This document shows positions 51,709-61,920 of a stretch of DNA of 64,000 nt, piece by piece. The notes below the pieces were generated by a model that made no database searches, was not told where the DNA came from, and was given only the letters and a program-made list of their open reading frames with translations. Made by a program: the position numbers and the translations under genes. How positions within the stretch are numbered: position 1 is the stretch's first letter; the number at the start of each line of letters is the position of its first letter. Source of the stretch: Rhynchopus sp. YZ270_cl-10. Lineage: Eukaryota; Euglenozoa; Diplonemea; Diplonemida; Diplonemidae. The stretch is taken from positions 1,364,001 through 1,428,000 of the forward strand of contig OZ037874.1 of the NCBI GenBank assembly GCA_964035575.1, read 5' to 3'.

Positions 51709-54091
51709 TGGACGCTGTGGTAGTCGTAAGAAGCTAATTTACAATCGAACTATTTCGCTATTTCAAATGAAACTCCTGCCCCCGCAAACAACGAACTCTG
51801 ACGCATCTGGTTACGCACCTGATTTTGCCTTGAGTTAACTGTGGTTTTAAGACGACCACAACAACATTCGGGTAAAATCAGGTGGCATGATGCATAAGTG
51901 TATTATTTATGTTTTGTCACTCTGTTTATTGCATTTGATTCCTTTTCCCCCGGATTTATTGTTGTTGGTCGTGGCTCTGAGTAAGAGAAAACCGAATGGA
52001 GTGGGAACGTAAGTGAGAGCGTAGAAAGGGAAGGCAACGAGCTTTTGTACCTGTTTACAGTTTCCCTGTAAACCACTCCCAAGTGTCAGTGCCTGCGTCC
52101 CAGAGGCGTTTGCACTATCAACGCCTGATTCAGAGGCGAAGGGGCTTTTGATTTATTTGTTTCTTTTTTGCTTTTTACTAGCCCCGGCGGCACGTGTTGT
52201 TCTGTGTGGGCTAGACGGGTCTTGCGCTCCGACTGGTGTCTCTTTTACTCGGTGAGCGGGTTGACACAGTATGTTAGCACCTCCCCTATCCCTGGCCGCT
52301 TAAGGGGCACAGACAGCACACCTTTCCCCAGGGTGTGGTAGGGTCCTTAGCTGTGACTTCATTATTTTAAATTTGTTTTTTTTTTTTACACCGTGTGAAT
52401 TTTGTAGCATTTTGTTTCTGTTTTATGTCGTGTCGTGTGAGCATATCCTGGTGACTATTGTTTAACACTTAGCACTGTCCGCTCTGAAGTTAGGAACGAC
52501 AAATGTAGTGCAGATTTGACTTTCCTGTCGTCTTCACTATGTTGTCCAAGTTTTGAATGAGTCGTAGAAGTGCTCGTGCTGTTTTTTTTTTGAGTGAAAT
52601 CATGGTACTTACATGTTTCTCCACAAAAACAGCCAAAAAGTAACGAAAATTCCTAAATTTCCCCCGTCATATAGCCACCCTCATTTTACAGCTTTTGGAA
52701 AACAAAAGAATGTTTCAGTTGTCTTGCATAAGACAGTAGTATCTACCTTCCGACACTGTGACTCCCGTTCCCCCAATTTTAACGGCTTCAAACACAGCCT
52801 TTCGCAATGTGTACTTAGGAGAACGTACAGCACACTTTGTTAGATGTCAATTGTTACCTCTGTACGAGAGACACATAAATCTTTCAAGTTTTTCTTCATA
52901 CGTTCTCAGGTTACACGCAAAGGAAAAGGGCCCGTTTTTAGCAAGCAGCGTGTATTTTTTGTTTGGTGTTTCACTACACCACGAGGCTTTGTATTTTTAA
53001 TCAAATTTGTTTCCGTTTGTCCTCACAACCCACAACCGCTTTCAACAGAGGCGGAGGGAAGGGGGGCTTCTTTTGTTTTGACTCACTAGTCACTGAAGAT
53101 CAATCAGGCTTTATTGGGTGTTTAACTGTTGGCGACATGAGTACTTTGCATTTTTTTTTTAAACTCCGTCATCGTGGTTTTAGTTCAAACATCCCCCCGT
53201 TTGAGCTGAGTTGAGTTGAGTTATTTTTTTTAAATCAATTACTTTCTTTTGCAACATAGTTGGCCAACGATTCGGTCTGTCTTTACGCTTTTGATTCCTC
53301 CCCCCCCTCACCCATTATAACGTGCGCTACTCGCCTGATTGGCTGCGGTCAACGAACAGACATAGTAATAGATTAGCAAGAAACAGCTAGTGAGTTGGGC
53401 ACATGCCATTGTTAAGTCCTTCTCTCCGCTGCCTTTTGTGCTCTTCTGAGTTACTAAGTTGTACCCCCCAGACCCTCAAGAACCTGCCAACCTTTTGCAG
53501 ATGGCAACCAGTGCGTGTTTTTTCTTAGTTAGTATCCGTTATGTAAAAATCATTCTCAGGTTCCCGTTTGGGTTCTTGCTTTGCAAAGGTGGAAACTAGA
53601 CAAAAGAAAGCCAACGATTCAGATCGTGTACAGTATTTCCCCTTTGAATCCTTTCACTTGCGCCAAACAGATCTACCCCTATTTGGCTGCGTTTAATGAA
53701 AAAAACACTTTTATTGTGATCAAGACCAGGCGGGTGATTTTGTCTAGTTTCTACCTTTTTTTTTGAAGACTGTGCTGGAAGCATACTACCCGTGTCAATC
53801 TTTGGAACAAAACCGAAGCGGAAACGACCAAAAACGATGACAACGTTAGGCGACGGTGATCTATACGGACGGTGCCATCACGTTGTCAATGATCAAGGTT
53901 GATACTCTCTTGTGGCATCCTAGCGACCATATGCTGATGTGATGTCGCATAGGAGGTGCGTAGGTGGTGCTCCGAGTGTTGTTTGAAGAAAGAAAAAAGT
54001 TGTAGAGTGGTTGCGCCACACACAGTTGTCATGAGTCCACTCACCTGTTTGAAAAACCCTCCCACCACCACAGCAGCAGCACACAACAAAG
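51709..54091. other. Intergenic region downstream of receptor copy 3
   Basis: About 2.4 kb. The first 410 bases are the duplicated 3' flank shared with copy 2, ending in a beta motif (52055-52125). The rest is AT-rich with short ORFs (60-83 codons) without domains. The last 60 bases before the GH18 start are pyrimidine-rich and end in CCACCACCACAG, a plausible splice acceptor. Confidence 0.6.
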
Positions 54092-55246
54092 ATGCTGTCC
54101 TCTTTGCTGCTGTGCTCCACAGTGGGCACCGTGCTGTCCGTCAAGCCAGAGGGTGTGCCTGGGTGGGGTACCTCCGCTGATGCACCTGTGTGTCCCTGTT
54201 CGAACACTTCTCTGTGTGCGCCCATCACGCGTACAGGTGGTGAGAACGTATTCGCGTTCCACCTGGAAACGGACAACTACAGCCCAACTGCAGCGCAGGT
54301 GTGGCGGCAGTACGACTGGGACCTGCTCACGACTGTGTGCGTCTTTGGAAAACTGGACCCCGAGCTGCTGTGCTATGCGCACAGCAAGAACGTGCGGGTC
54401 ACCCTTGGGAGCACAGGGCCACGTGGGTGGGATAACTGGGCGAACCGCACAGACAACGCACAGTGGATCAGCAGCCAGGTGGCCGGGATGGCGGCGGGGT
54501 TCACGGACGGGATCAACATCGACATTGAGCAGGGTGTGACGAACGACTCGCGCATCCCTGCACTGACGGGGCTTGTCGAGAACGTGACTGCAGCACTGCG
54601 TGCTGTAAACCCTGCTGCACAGGTGTCCTTCGACGCACCGAGCATGGGCCTGCGTCCTGCGTCGGGAGAGTGCGGGCAGGACTACAACAGACGCTACGAC
54701 TACGCAGGGATTGCGGCCGCCGTCGACTTCCTTGTCACGATGGACTACGACACCAACATCTACTGGGCGCAGCGCTACAAGCTCTTCCCGCAGTACTACG
54801 CGAACAACGCGCTTCCTGTCCTGCAGAACGGCGTCGCCTGCCTCACAGAGCACATGAGTGTGCCCGCCACGAAGATCGTCCTCGCCTTCCCATGGTATGC
54901 GTACAGATACTCCTGCGCCCCTGGGGATGTGCCACCTGCGTGCAACTTCAAGACGCTAGGACAGATCGCAGCAGTGGAGGCGATTGCGCTGGTCACGAAC
55001 GGCACTGCGACACGTGTGTGGCAGGACAACAGCTCGACACCGTACCTCTTCTACACAGACAACAGCACGCTCTACAGGATTGACTACGACGACAGCGAGA
55101 GTCTGCGCCTCAAGTACACCTTCGCAAAGAAGGCAGGGGTGCGTGGCATCGGCATGTGGACAGCGTCCTCGCTGAACTACACCGACACACCACGCTACAC
55201 CCAGTTCTGGTCGGATCTCGCTCTCTTTTCTAACTCAACCATGTGA
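54092..55246 (+). CDS. GH18 di-N-acetylchitobiase-like glycosidase
   Basis: 384 residues with a short signal peptide, so secreted or lysosomal. The catalytic motif DGINIDIEQ (residues 139-147, acid Glu146 with Asp144) matches the form found in animal chitobiase rather than the usual chitinase DGxDxDxE. Other GH18 landmarks are DFLVTMDYDTN, IVLAFPWYAY and GVRGIGMWTAS near the end. Length and order fit the chitobiase (CTBS) group, which trims the reducing-end GlcNAc of chitobiose cores and chitin oligomers. The ATG at 54092 follows CACAG-CAGCAGCACACAACAAAG. It is followed by two secreted protein genes on the same strand. Confidence 0.93.
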   Translation: MLSSLLLCSTVGTVLSVKPEGVPGWGTSADAPVCPCSNTSLCAPITRTGGENVFAFHLETDNYSPTAAQVWRQYDWDLLTTVCVFGKLDPELLCYAHSKNVRVTLGSTGPRGWDNWANRTDNAQWISSQVAGMAAGFTDGINIDIEQGVTNDSRIPALTGLVENVTAALRAVNPAAQVSFDAPSMGLRPASGECGQDYNRRYDYAGIAAAVDFLVTMDYDTNIYWAQRYKLFPQYYANNALPVLQNGVACLTEHMSVPATKIVLAFPWYAYRYSCAPGDVPPACNFKTLGQIAAVEAIALVTNGTATRVWQDNSSTPYLFYTDNSTLYRIDYDDSESLRLKYTFAKKAGVRGIGMWTASSLNYTDTPRYTQFWSDLALFSNSTM

Positions 55247-56213
55247 GCGTTTTTTTGTGCATTTTTAAAATGAAATTTTCAGTATCCACGAATCGTTTTT
55301 TCCTCCCATGTGATGCTCCCCGCATCTCACTCACACATTACATACACATCAGAAAATTTGTCGATTTTTTGTTCATTATTGTGGGCGTGACTGAGTGTGG
55401 GGATGCGTTCAAGAATTAAACCCCAACCCCAGATAATTTTTTCTGGGGAAAAAAAAAGCAAAAAATAAAAGAAATACCTGAATTCCTTTGATTATTAGGG
55501 ACGCTCACTACCCTGTCTTCCCTGATTTTGTTGATACATTCTTTGTTATGTTTTTTTGCCTTTTGTTTACACACGATAAAGAACCACCCTCGACGCTGCT
55601 AAGCATCTTGCAGCAAGGCACAGCCTTTGCCCGGGTCTGCAGATTTTTTGGTAGTCCTTTTAGTGTGTTTTATGTCCCCTCTCAAAAAACCCAACAACGT
55701 CGATTTGACTCTCAACTTCCCTGTTTTCAGGTGACGCCGCCGCTTAGGTTCATCTAATATTTTCTTTTGTGCTTTCATCCGGATGGCTGGTATCGTACAG
55801 TGGGTCAGTCGGAGGTGCCTGCATTAATAACTTCACTTTTCTTTTCTTTGTCTTTTCCCCTTGTTGCTAGTCGGGGGGAAAACAAGCAAAACAAAACACC
55901 CCTTCTCGAGTAAGGCGTTTGTTCAGCAACCCTGTCGTGTTTTGTTGCCTTGTTGCCTTGGAAAGCCAACCTAGAGCAAAGATGCGCCAGGACGATGTCC
56001 GAGCAAAAGATGCCAAAGAAGAAGAAGAAGAAGGCGACCTCGTGTCATATCGCCTTAAAGTATTGCCTTTTTTTGTGTGCTGCGAGTGTGTTTAATGCGT
56101 TAATGTGCTAGTGTACCATCTTTGAGAAAAAAACAGAAACCTATGACATTTTTTTTGCATCCATTTTACCCTATCACATCTCACATCAAAGGCAGTGTTT
56201 TTAAGAAGGCAAA
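55247..56213. other. Intergenic region with delta and gamma motifs
   Basis: About 970 bp. It holds a delta copy (55385-55440) and a gamma copy (55770-55850) with its GGATGGCTGG lead. Otherwise AT-rich with no supported ORF. Confidence 0.6.
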
Positions 56214-57404
56214 ATGTTTGCAGCTCTTCTCTTGTTGGGAGCAGTGTCGTGGGCGCCGTCTGTGCCTGCACAGTTCCAAAGCAGCTTGGAGGCTGAGCTC
56301 TTTGGCAAGGACTGGACGAACGGGACATTCGTGTTTGACCGTCACGGCAAGCGGACGTACTGGGGCGGGCGCCTGTCCGAGCCGTACAGTCCTGTGAGTT
56401 ACGCGAACACGAGCGGGTCGTACATCACGATGGACACATTCATGTTGGCGGACTCGGTGTTCTTCATCATGCAGGGGCAGACACGCACATCATCGTCGGC
56501 GAAGAGCGTGTGGGACATCTTCGAATGGCTTCCCCTGGCAGAGCATCGCCAGGACACAGTCATCGATGGTAGGGAGGTGAAGGAGTACCGCCTTCTCGTC
56601 CCCGTCGTGGGCGACGACCTGCGTTACTACTGCACCAACGACGACAGGCACCTCCCCGTCAGGCTGTGGATGAACGTCTCGACAGTCGCCTACCCAGGTG
56701 CGCCTAAGCAGTTTGGTGTCTCCATGTTCAACTTTGCAGCAGACATCACAACAACCATCGACCCCAGCATCTTTGCGAAGCTGAACAAGACCGAAGCCTT
56801 CCACCCCCCAACGTGCCCTGCTCCAGCGGTGACAAACGAGATTGTTGATATGTACATCTTCCACCCAAAAGACATTTACAACATCTCCGGACAGAACACA
56901 GCCGACGCAGTGGGGGACACAGCCTTCGTGTGCATCGACACCCTCCAGGGGCACACGCAAGCTGACAACTACTCTGTTGTGAGCTGGTATCAGGTCGAAA
57001 TGTACCCTATGTACGGGCAGTATCAGTTCTGCAACGGATATGCACCGTCTTCTTGTGTCGGCGACGAGCCGCTTTTTGTGGGAAGGGAAGCTGCATATGG
57101 GATCACCCTGACCGACAACGCAGGTCAATGCTCCGAAAATCCTCTGACAGGCACTTGGTACAACCTGCCCGCGACTGGAGAGTGTATGGGTGATGCGATA
57201 CCAGACGGCGTGACGTGTGCGTGGAAGGTGCACAAGCTGGTGAAGACTGTCGAAGGGTCGTGCATTGTGGACACCCATTCGATGCTGGATGTGTGCAAGG
57301 CAGAGCAGCACCTGCCGTTTCCCAAGAGTGCAGAGATCTTCAAAAAGGCGTTTACGGAGGACGATGTGGCGAAGGGTGGGTGCCCAGCACTCCCGCGTCC
57401 CTGA
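56214..57404 (+). CDS. Secreted cysteine-containing protein, paralogue A
   Basis: 396 residues with signal peptide MFAALLLLGAVSWAPSV. I recognise no family. The N-terminal half has an FQSS...TYWGGRL segment and a conserved LRYYCTNDDxHLPVRLWMNVS block. The C-terminal half contains NEIVDMYIFHPKDIYNISGQ, an FVCIDTLQ, and several Cys likely to form disulfides; it ends KGGCPALPRP. Potential N-glycosylation sites are present. It is closely related to the next gene, with the C-terminal half much better conserved than the N-terminal. The role is unknown; context (secreted, next to GH18) suggests an extracellular or lysosomal function. Confidence 0.88.
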   Translation: MFAALLLLGAVSWAPSVPAQFQSSLEAELFGKDWTNGTFVFDRHGKRTYWGGRLSEPYSPVSYANTSGSYITMDTFMLADSVFFIMQGQTRTSSSAKSVWDIFEWLPLAEHRQDTVIDGREVKEYRLLVPVVGDDLRYYCTNDDRHLPVRLWMNVSTVAYPGAPKQFGVSMFNFAADITTTIDPSIFAKLNKTEAFHPPTCPAPAVTNEIVDMYIFHPKDIYNISGQNTADAVGDTAFVCIDTLQGHTQADNYSVVSWYQVEMYPMYGQYQFCNGYAPSSCVGDEPLFVGREAAYGITLTDNAGQCSENPLTGTWYNLPATGECMGDAIPDGVTCAWKVHKLVKTVEGSCIVDTHSMLDVCKAEQHLPFPKSAEIFKKAFTEDDVAKGGCPALPRP

Positions 57405-57955
57405 TCTGAGGTTTCGGTGCTGTGTGGTGTTGTGCGTGTAGCGCAGACCAGCGATGTGGCACACACCTCGCGAAGCAGCTTCGTGAGGGCAGCAGTGCAC
57501 TGTGTTCTGTCTGCAGTACCGCACCCTTAGTTGTTTTGTTTCAGTTCTCCCCTCCCTTTGTGACGTCCGGCATGACGCGAGACCACAAATGACCGATGTT
57601 GCTCGGTATTACCCCCCTCAGTGAAATCACACACCGCTTTTAAGGATAAGCGACGTTAGTTAGTTCGATGTTGTTTTGTTCTTGAACCTCATTGTGTATG
57701 GGCCAGAAAACCAACTCATAACACCAAAAAAAAAAGTTGAAAAACGATTCAGATTATAGGATTCATGGGAAAGAAAACCTGCGTGAAAACGGAAGCCTAC
57801 TTGTGCCCAGGGCTTTGTGATGATGTGTTACTGTGTACATTTCCCCCCCTCTGAATGAAACAAAACAGGAATCCTATTTTTGCTCCAAGCAGCTTTTCAC
57901 CCCTACTACACAACTTCCAAAACCCACCAGGCAACACACAAATAAACCGCACGAA
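57405..57955. other. Spacer between the two secreted paralogues
   Basis: About 550 bp, AT-rich, with no ORF I can support. The last 50 bases before the next start contain AACTTCCAAAACCCACCAG, a possible acceptor, 37 bases upstream of the ATG. Confidence 0.6.
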
Positions 57956-59158
57956 ATGTTAGCGGCAGTTGTGCTCTTGTCGACAGTGGCATCATCGCCT
58001 CCGCCTGTGCCCCCGCAGTTCCAAAGCAGTGTGCAAACAATGACCTCTGGCGTCACCTACGACAAAGGCACGTTCATCTACGACAGTACAGGGCAGGAAA
58101 CGTATTGGAGTGGGACCTACAGCGTCGCACCGCTCGTCCCTGAGAAGTATGTGAACACATCCGCCGCGACCAGCACCATGGAAAGCTATCTGGTCGGGAA
58201 TTCCAGTTTCCTGATTCTGCAAGGCCAGACGCGCCCTGTGGGAGCATACGACCACAGCGTGTGGAACATCTTTGGGTGGGTCGCCTCCGCCACGTACTAC
58301 CAAGACACAGTCATCGACGGGCGGGAGGTGGCAGGGTACCGTCTTTTCAGTGAAGAGACCGGCTCCGACCTGCGTTACTACTGCACCAACGACGACGCGC
58401 ACCTCCCCGTCAGGCTGTGGATGAACGTCTCGGCAGCGCCCCTCCCCGGCACGCCAGCGAAATTCTCCGTGACGTCCTATACCTTGGGAGCAGACATCAC
58501 AACAACCATCGACCCCAGCATCTTAGCGCAACTCAATCAGACACTGGCCTTCCACCCCCCAACGTGCCCTGCACCACAGCCGGTGACAAACGAGATTGTT
58601 GACATGTACATCTTCCACCCGAAAGAGTATTACAACATCTCCGGACAGGACACAGCCGACGCAGTAGGGGACACAGCCTTCGTGTGTCTCGATTCCCTCC
58701 GGGGCAACACGCAAGCTGACAACTACTCTGTTGTGAGCTGGTACCAGGTCGAAGTGTACCCCTTGTACGGGCAGTATCAGTTCTGCAACGGCTACGCGCC
58801 TTCCGTTTGTCTGGGTGCAGAACCTTTGCTTGTGGGAAGGGAAGCTTCGTTTGGGATCAGCCTGACCGACAACGCAGGTCAATGCTCTGAAAACCCTCTG
58901 ACAGGCACTTGGTACAACCTGCCCGCGACTGGAGAGTGTATGGGTGATGCGACACCAGACGGCGTGACGTGTGCATGGAAGGTGCACAAGTTGGTGAAGA
59001 CTGTCGAAGGGTCGTGCATTTTGAACACGCAGTCCATGCTGAATGTGTGCAAGGCAGAGCAGCGCATGCCATTCCCAAAGAGCGTGGAGATCTTCACGAA
59101 GGCGTTTACGGAGGATGATGTGGCGAAGGGTGGGTGCCCAGCACTCCCTCGCCCCTGA
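57956..59158 (+). CDS. Secreted cysteine-containing protein, paralogue B
   Basis: 400 residues from the ATG at 57956, which yields a signal peptide (MLAAVVLLSTVASSPPP); an in-frame extension upstream to 57833 reads as leader. It shares the LRYYCTNDDxHLPVRLWMNVS block, TFHPPTCPAP-type linker, DMYIFHPKxxYNISGQ and the KGGCPALPRP end with paralogue A. The last third is nearly identical at DNA level to paralogue A, while the first 120 codons have drifted. This looks like tandem duplication with partial gene conversion. The function is not known. Confidence 0.88.
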   Translation: MLAAVVLLSTVASSPPPVPPQFQSSVQTMTSGVTYDKGTFIYDSTGQETYWSGTYSVAPLVPEKYVNTSAATSTMESYLVGNSSFLILQGQTRPVGAYDHSVWNIFGWVASATYYQDTVIDGREVAGYRLFSEETGSDLRYYCTNDDAHLPVRLWMNVSAAPLPGTPAKFSVTSYTLGADITTTIDPSILAQLNQTLAFHPPTCPAPQPVTNEIVDMYIFHPKEYYNISGQDTADAVGDTAFVCLDSLRGNTQADNYSVVSWYQVEVYPLYGQYQFCNGYAPSVCLGAEPLLVGREASFGISLTDNAGQCSENPLTGTWYNLPATGECMGDATPDGVTCAWKVHKLVKTVEGSCILNTQSMLNVCKAEQRMPFPKSVEIFTKAFTEDDVAKGGCPALPRP

Positions 59159-61920
59159 TAGGGTAATGTGTAACACTCTCCAGCACAACATCGTCAATGG
59201 ACAACCAATTGTCTGGGGGAAAAAAACAACAATTATTTATTTATGAGAAATCTATCCCGAAAGCATTGAGCTCACTCTGAACAAAGCGCTCCACAACAGC
59301 ACAGCTAGATTAGTACGAGCGTCTCTTGCTTTCTCTAGCTACACTCCTCGGTTACTGTATTCATGTTCGGGGAGGGGGGTTTTGTTTTGTTTTGTTTTTT
59401 TATAGGTGACTAAGCACGAGAGGCTTAGGATCATCTTATAAACTTTTCTTTTATTTCGGTGAAACCACAAATCGCTAAATACTCTGTAAAATCGCTGTGA
59501 TGTGCCGTAAAAAGTTCCAACTCTGGAGAAATCGAAAACGTTCCAGAATAGTTAAAGGTCCATATATTTTACGGTTTCGGGTATTTCACAAATCAGATTG
59601 CACCACATTTCAATGACAGGCTCGCTCAATCTCAATCTGGTATCCCAAGTATTTTTCATGCTTGTGTGCTTCCTTTTACTACTGTGTGTTGTTTTTTTTT
59701 TCTTCTTGCGCTTTCATCCTGGTTGGCTGGCATCGTACGTAGGTGCCTACATCATTTAACTCTTCTGTTTCCCCCCACAATTTTTTTTTTGATTCGTGTG
59801 CTCTCATCAAATCCTAAAAAACCTTAGTCTTTCTTAGCTTTACAAAAGACGGATCTGCCGCCCCTGGTACCTATAGGGGGGTCCGTCCGGCCGTTTTTGC
59901 TGTCCCAAACCACTTTTTTTTGTAATAACCCGCGAAAAACCCGAAAAAACACCTCAAAACACCCCCAAACCCCCAAAAAATCACCCAAAACCACGAAAAA
60001 CACACTTTTGAGCACTATTTCGCACTTTTTTCTGATTTTTTTGGTGTTTTTTTCCGCTTTTTCCGCTTTTTTCCATGGAATTATACCCCCTAATATGCCT
60101 ATAGAATCCCTGTACTGCTCACTGAGACAGCATAGCGACCAGAGGCTCCTTATTCATCGTACCGGTGTCTTCGCCGTCAAGGGGTGCACAATCTGCCGCA
60201 AATTCCTGCATCTCTGTCTTTGTGAAGAGATGAAGCACTTTAGTGTTGTACTTTTCAAGTTGCTACTTCTGGGTACTTTGCATGGACCTGCCTTTGTGGT
60301 GCGCTTGGTGTATCCTGCGGCAAGTTCTTCCCTTGAGAGATACGGAACCCAACCTAGACTGTAGAGGATGTCTAGGTTTCAGCGACAGTGGGTCGGTGTT
60401 GTCGGGGTGCTGGCTCCTTCCGTGGTGGCTTGCAACTTGGTCAAGGACACCGACAATGGATTCGCACGAATCATTGGTCATAGGAGGAGGCAAGGAAGGC
60501 TTTACTGCACTTAGGCACAGGGTACGTTCTCATTTTCAGGGACCAAAAAGCCCCAGTAAGTGTTGCAAGTGCGATTTTCCACAGCTCGGGAGGTCTGTCA
60601 GGCAGTTCGGAGGGATTTAGACACTTCTGCGACTGCCTGAATACGCCTTTTAGGGTTTTTATTTTGGGTGCGAAATACGTCAAAAGGATGGGGGGAAATA
60701 CCGTTATTTTAAGCGTTGCAGACACAAAAACACCCTCAAAAACCCCCCAGGGACCCCAAAAAGCTGCAAAATCCACACATTTCCACCTCGGGACCTCATT
60801 GGAGGTGGACCGAGGTGGTTTTTTGGTGTTTTGAATGAATTGGTATTATTTTTTTTTGGTAAATAAGTGGTCTTCTGCTAGGCGTTGCATAGCCGTTGCT
60901 TAAGTGTTGCATAAGTGTTGCATGGCCTATAAAACCCTCCCAAGTGCCCAAAATGATATTTTTCACCCCACATGGGGTCTGGGGGACATTTTCCTGGGTG
61001 TTTGGACACCATTCCGACTACCTTGGCACTTTTTTGGGGGTTTTCAGGTACAAAAAAAGTCAAAAAAGTGACTAAAAAAAGGGTACTTTTAAGCGTTTGG
61101 GGCACACACACCCACTGCAAAATGCATCTGGGGCCCACACAGGACCCCTAAAAGCTGTAAAAACTATATATTTCCACCCTGGGACCCCACCGGATGTGGA
61201 CTGGGGTGTTTTTCGGGTGTTTAGAAGGATTTTTGTCTGATTGGGGAATTTTTTTGGTAAGTGTTGCATTTTGGCCCATGTTGATGACGATTTGATGACG
61301 CTATTTTTGGAGATTTTTCACAAAAAACCGATTTTTTTAAACCAGGAAAGTCTCTGTAGAGGTTGTCAGGTGGTTTAATGGGATATTTTCGTGATCCCCA
61401 GGGCGATTTGCGGCCAGGTACGACCTTTTTAGTGGGTTTCTTCACCTAAATTTCAAAAAAATGGGTTTGGGACAGCAAATCCTTAAGGAATTCCTTCTAC
61501 GTGGACCCCCCTACCTGGTACCTACACCCACAATTCCTTCCGTTCTTGAAGAAGAAGCTTTGTGACCTACGTCCTACCCAGGTGGTGAAGCCTGGTTCCA
61601 CAGGCAGAGGTGTATTGATGCTGAAAGGGGGATTTTGCCCATCCTTGACGCAGCACAGACACGGTATTTTTCCTACACTTCTCGTGGTTTTGTCAATGAA
61701 CCTTTCCTCTCTCCGCACGACTCTTTCCACAACACATCATGGGCAGTGTTTCGTTATAGGGAGTACCCGCATTTGCTTTAACACAACCACATGCCCTTCC
61801 CATTCCCGCCCCTCATCTCTCACAAAACAGATCACAAATTGTCCGCCAAAAAAGAAACTTTTTTATTTTGATTTTGCATCTTTTAAAAGATAACACACAC
61901 GAAGGGGGTGTTCGGCAGTG
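59159..61920. other. Intergenic region containing a 1.66-kb inverted-repeat element
   Basis: It holds an alpha copy (59405-59455), a gamma variant (59710-59760) and the element 59866-61522. ORFs at 59897-60364, 60243-60620 and 61501-61893 have low-complexity or unrecognised products. An in-frame stop at 61891-61893 separates this region from the next gene's ATG. Confidence 0.6.
59866..61522. mobile_element. Inverted-repeat element with GGTACC ends, 1.66 kb
   Basis: The left end GGTACC, GGGGGGTCC and TGCTGTCCCAAACC is matched in inverse order at the right end (GGGTTTGGGACAGCA ... GGACCCCCCTACCTGGTACC). The interior has two degenerate direct repeats of a CAAAA...CCACACATTTCCACC-type block (60640-60870 and 61040-61260). 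No transposase is recognised. The flanks show no clear duplication. Confidence 0.55.

Noticed and set aside
59897-60620. Overlapping ORFs of 155 and 125 codons inside the 1.66-kb element
   Set aside because: Composition is Lys/Pro/Thr-biased from C/A-rich repeats, and no transposase motif is visible.
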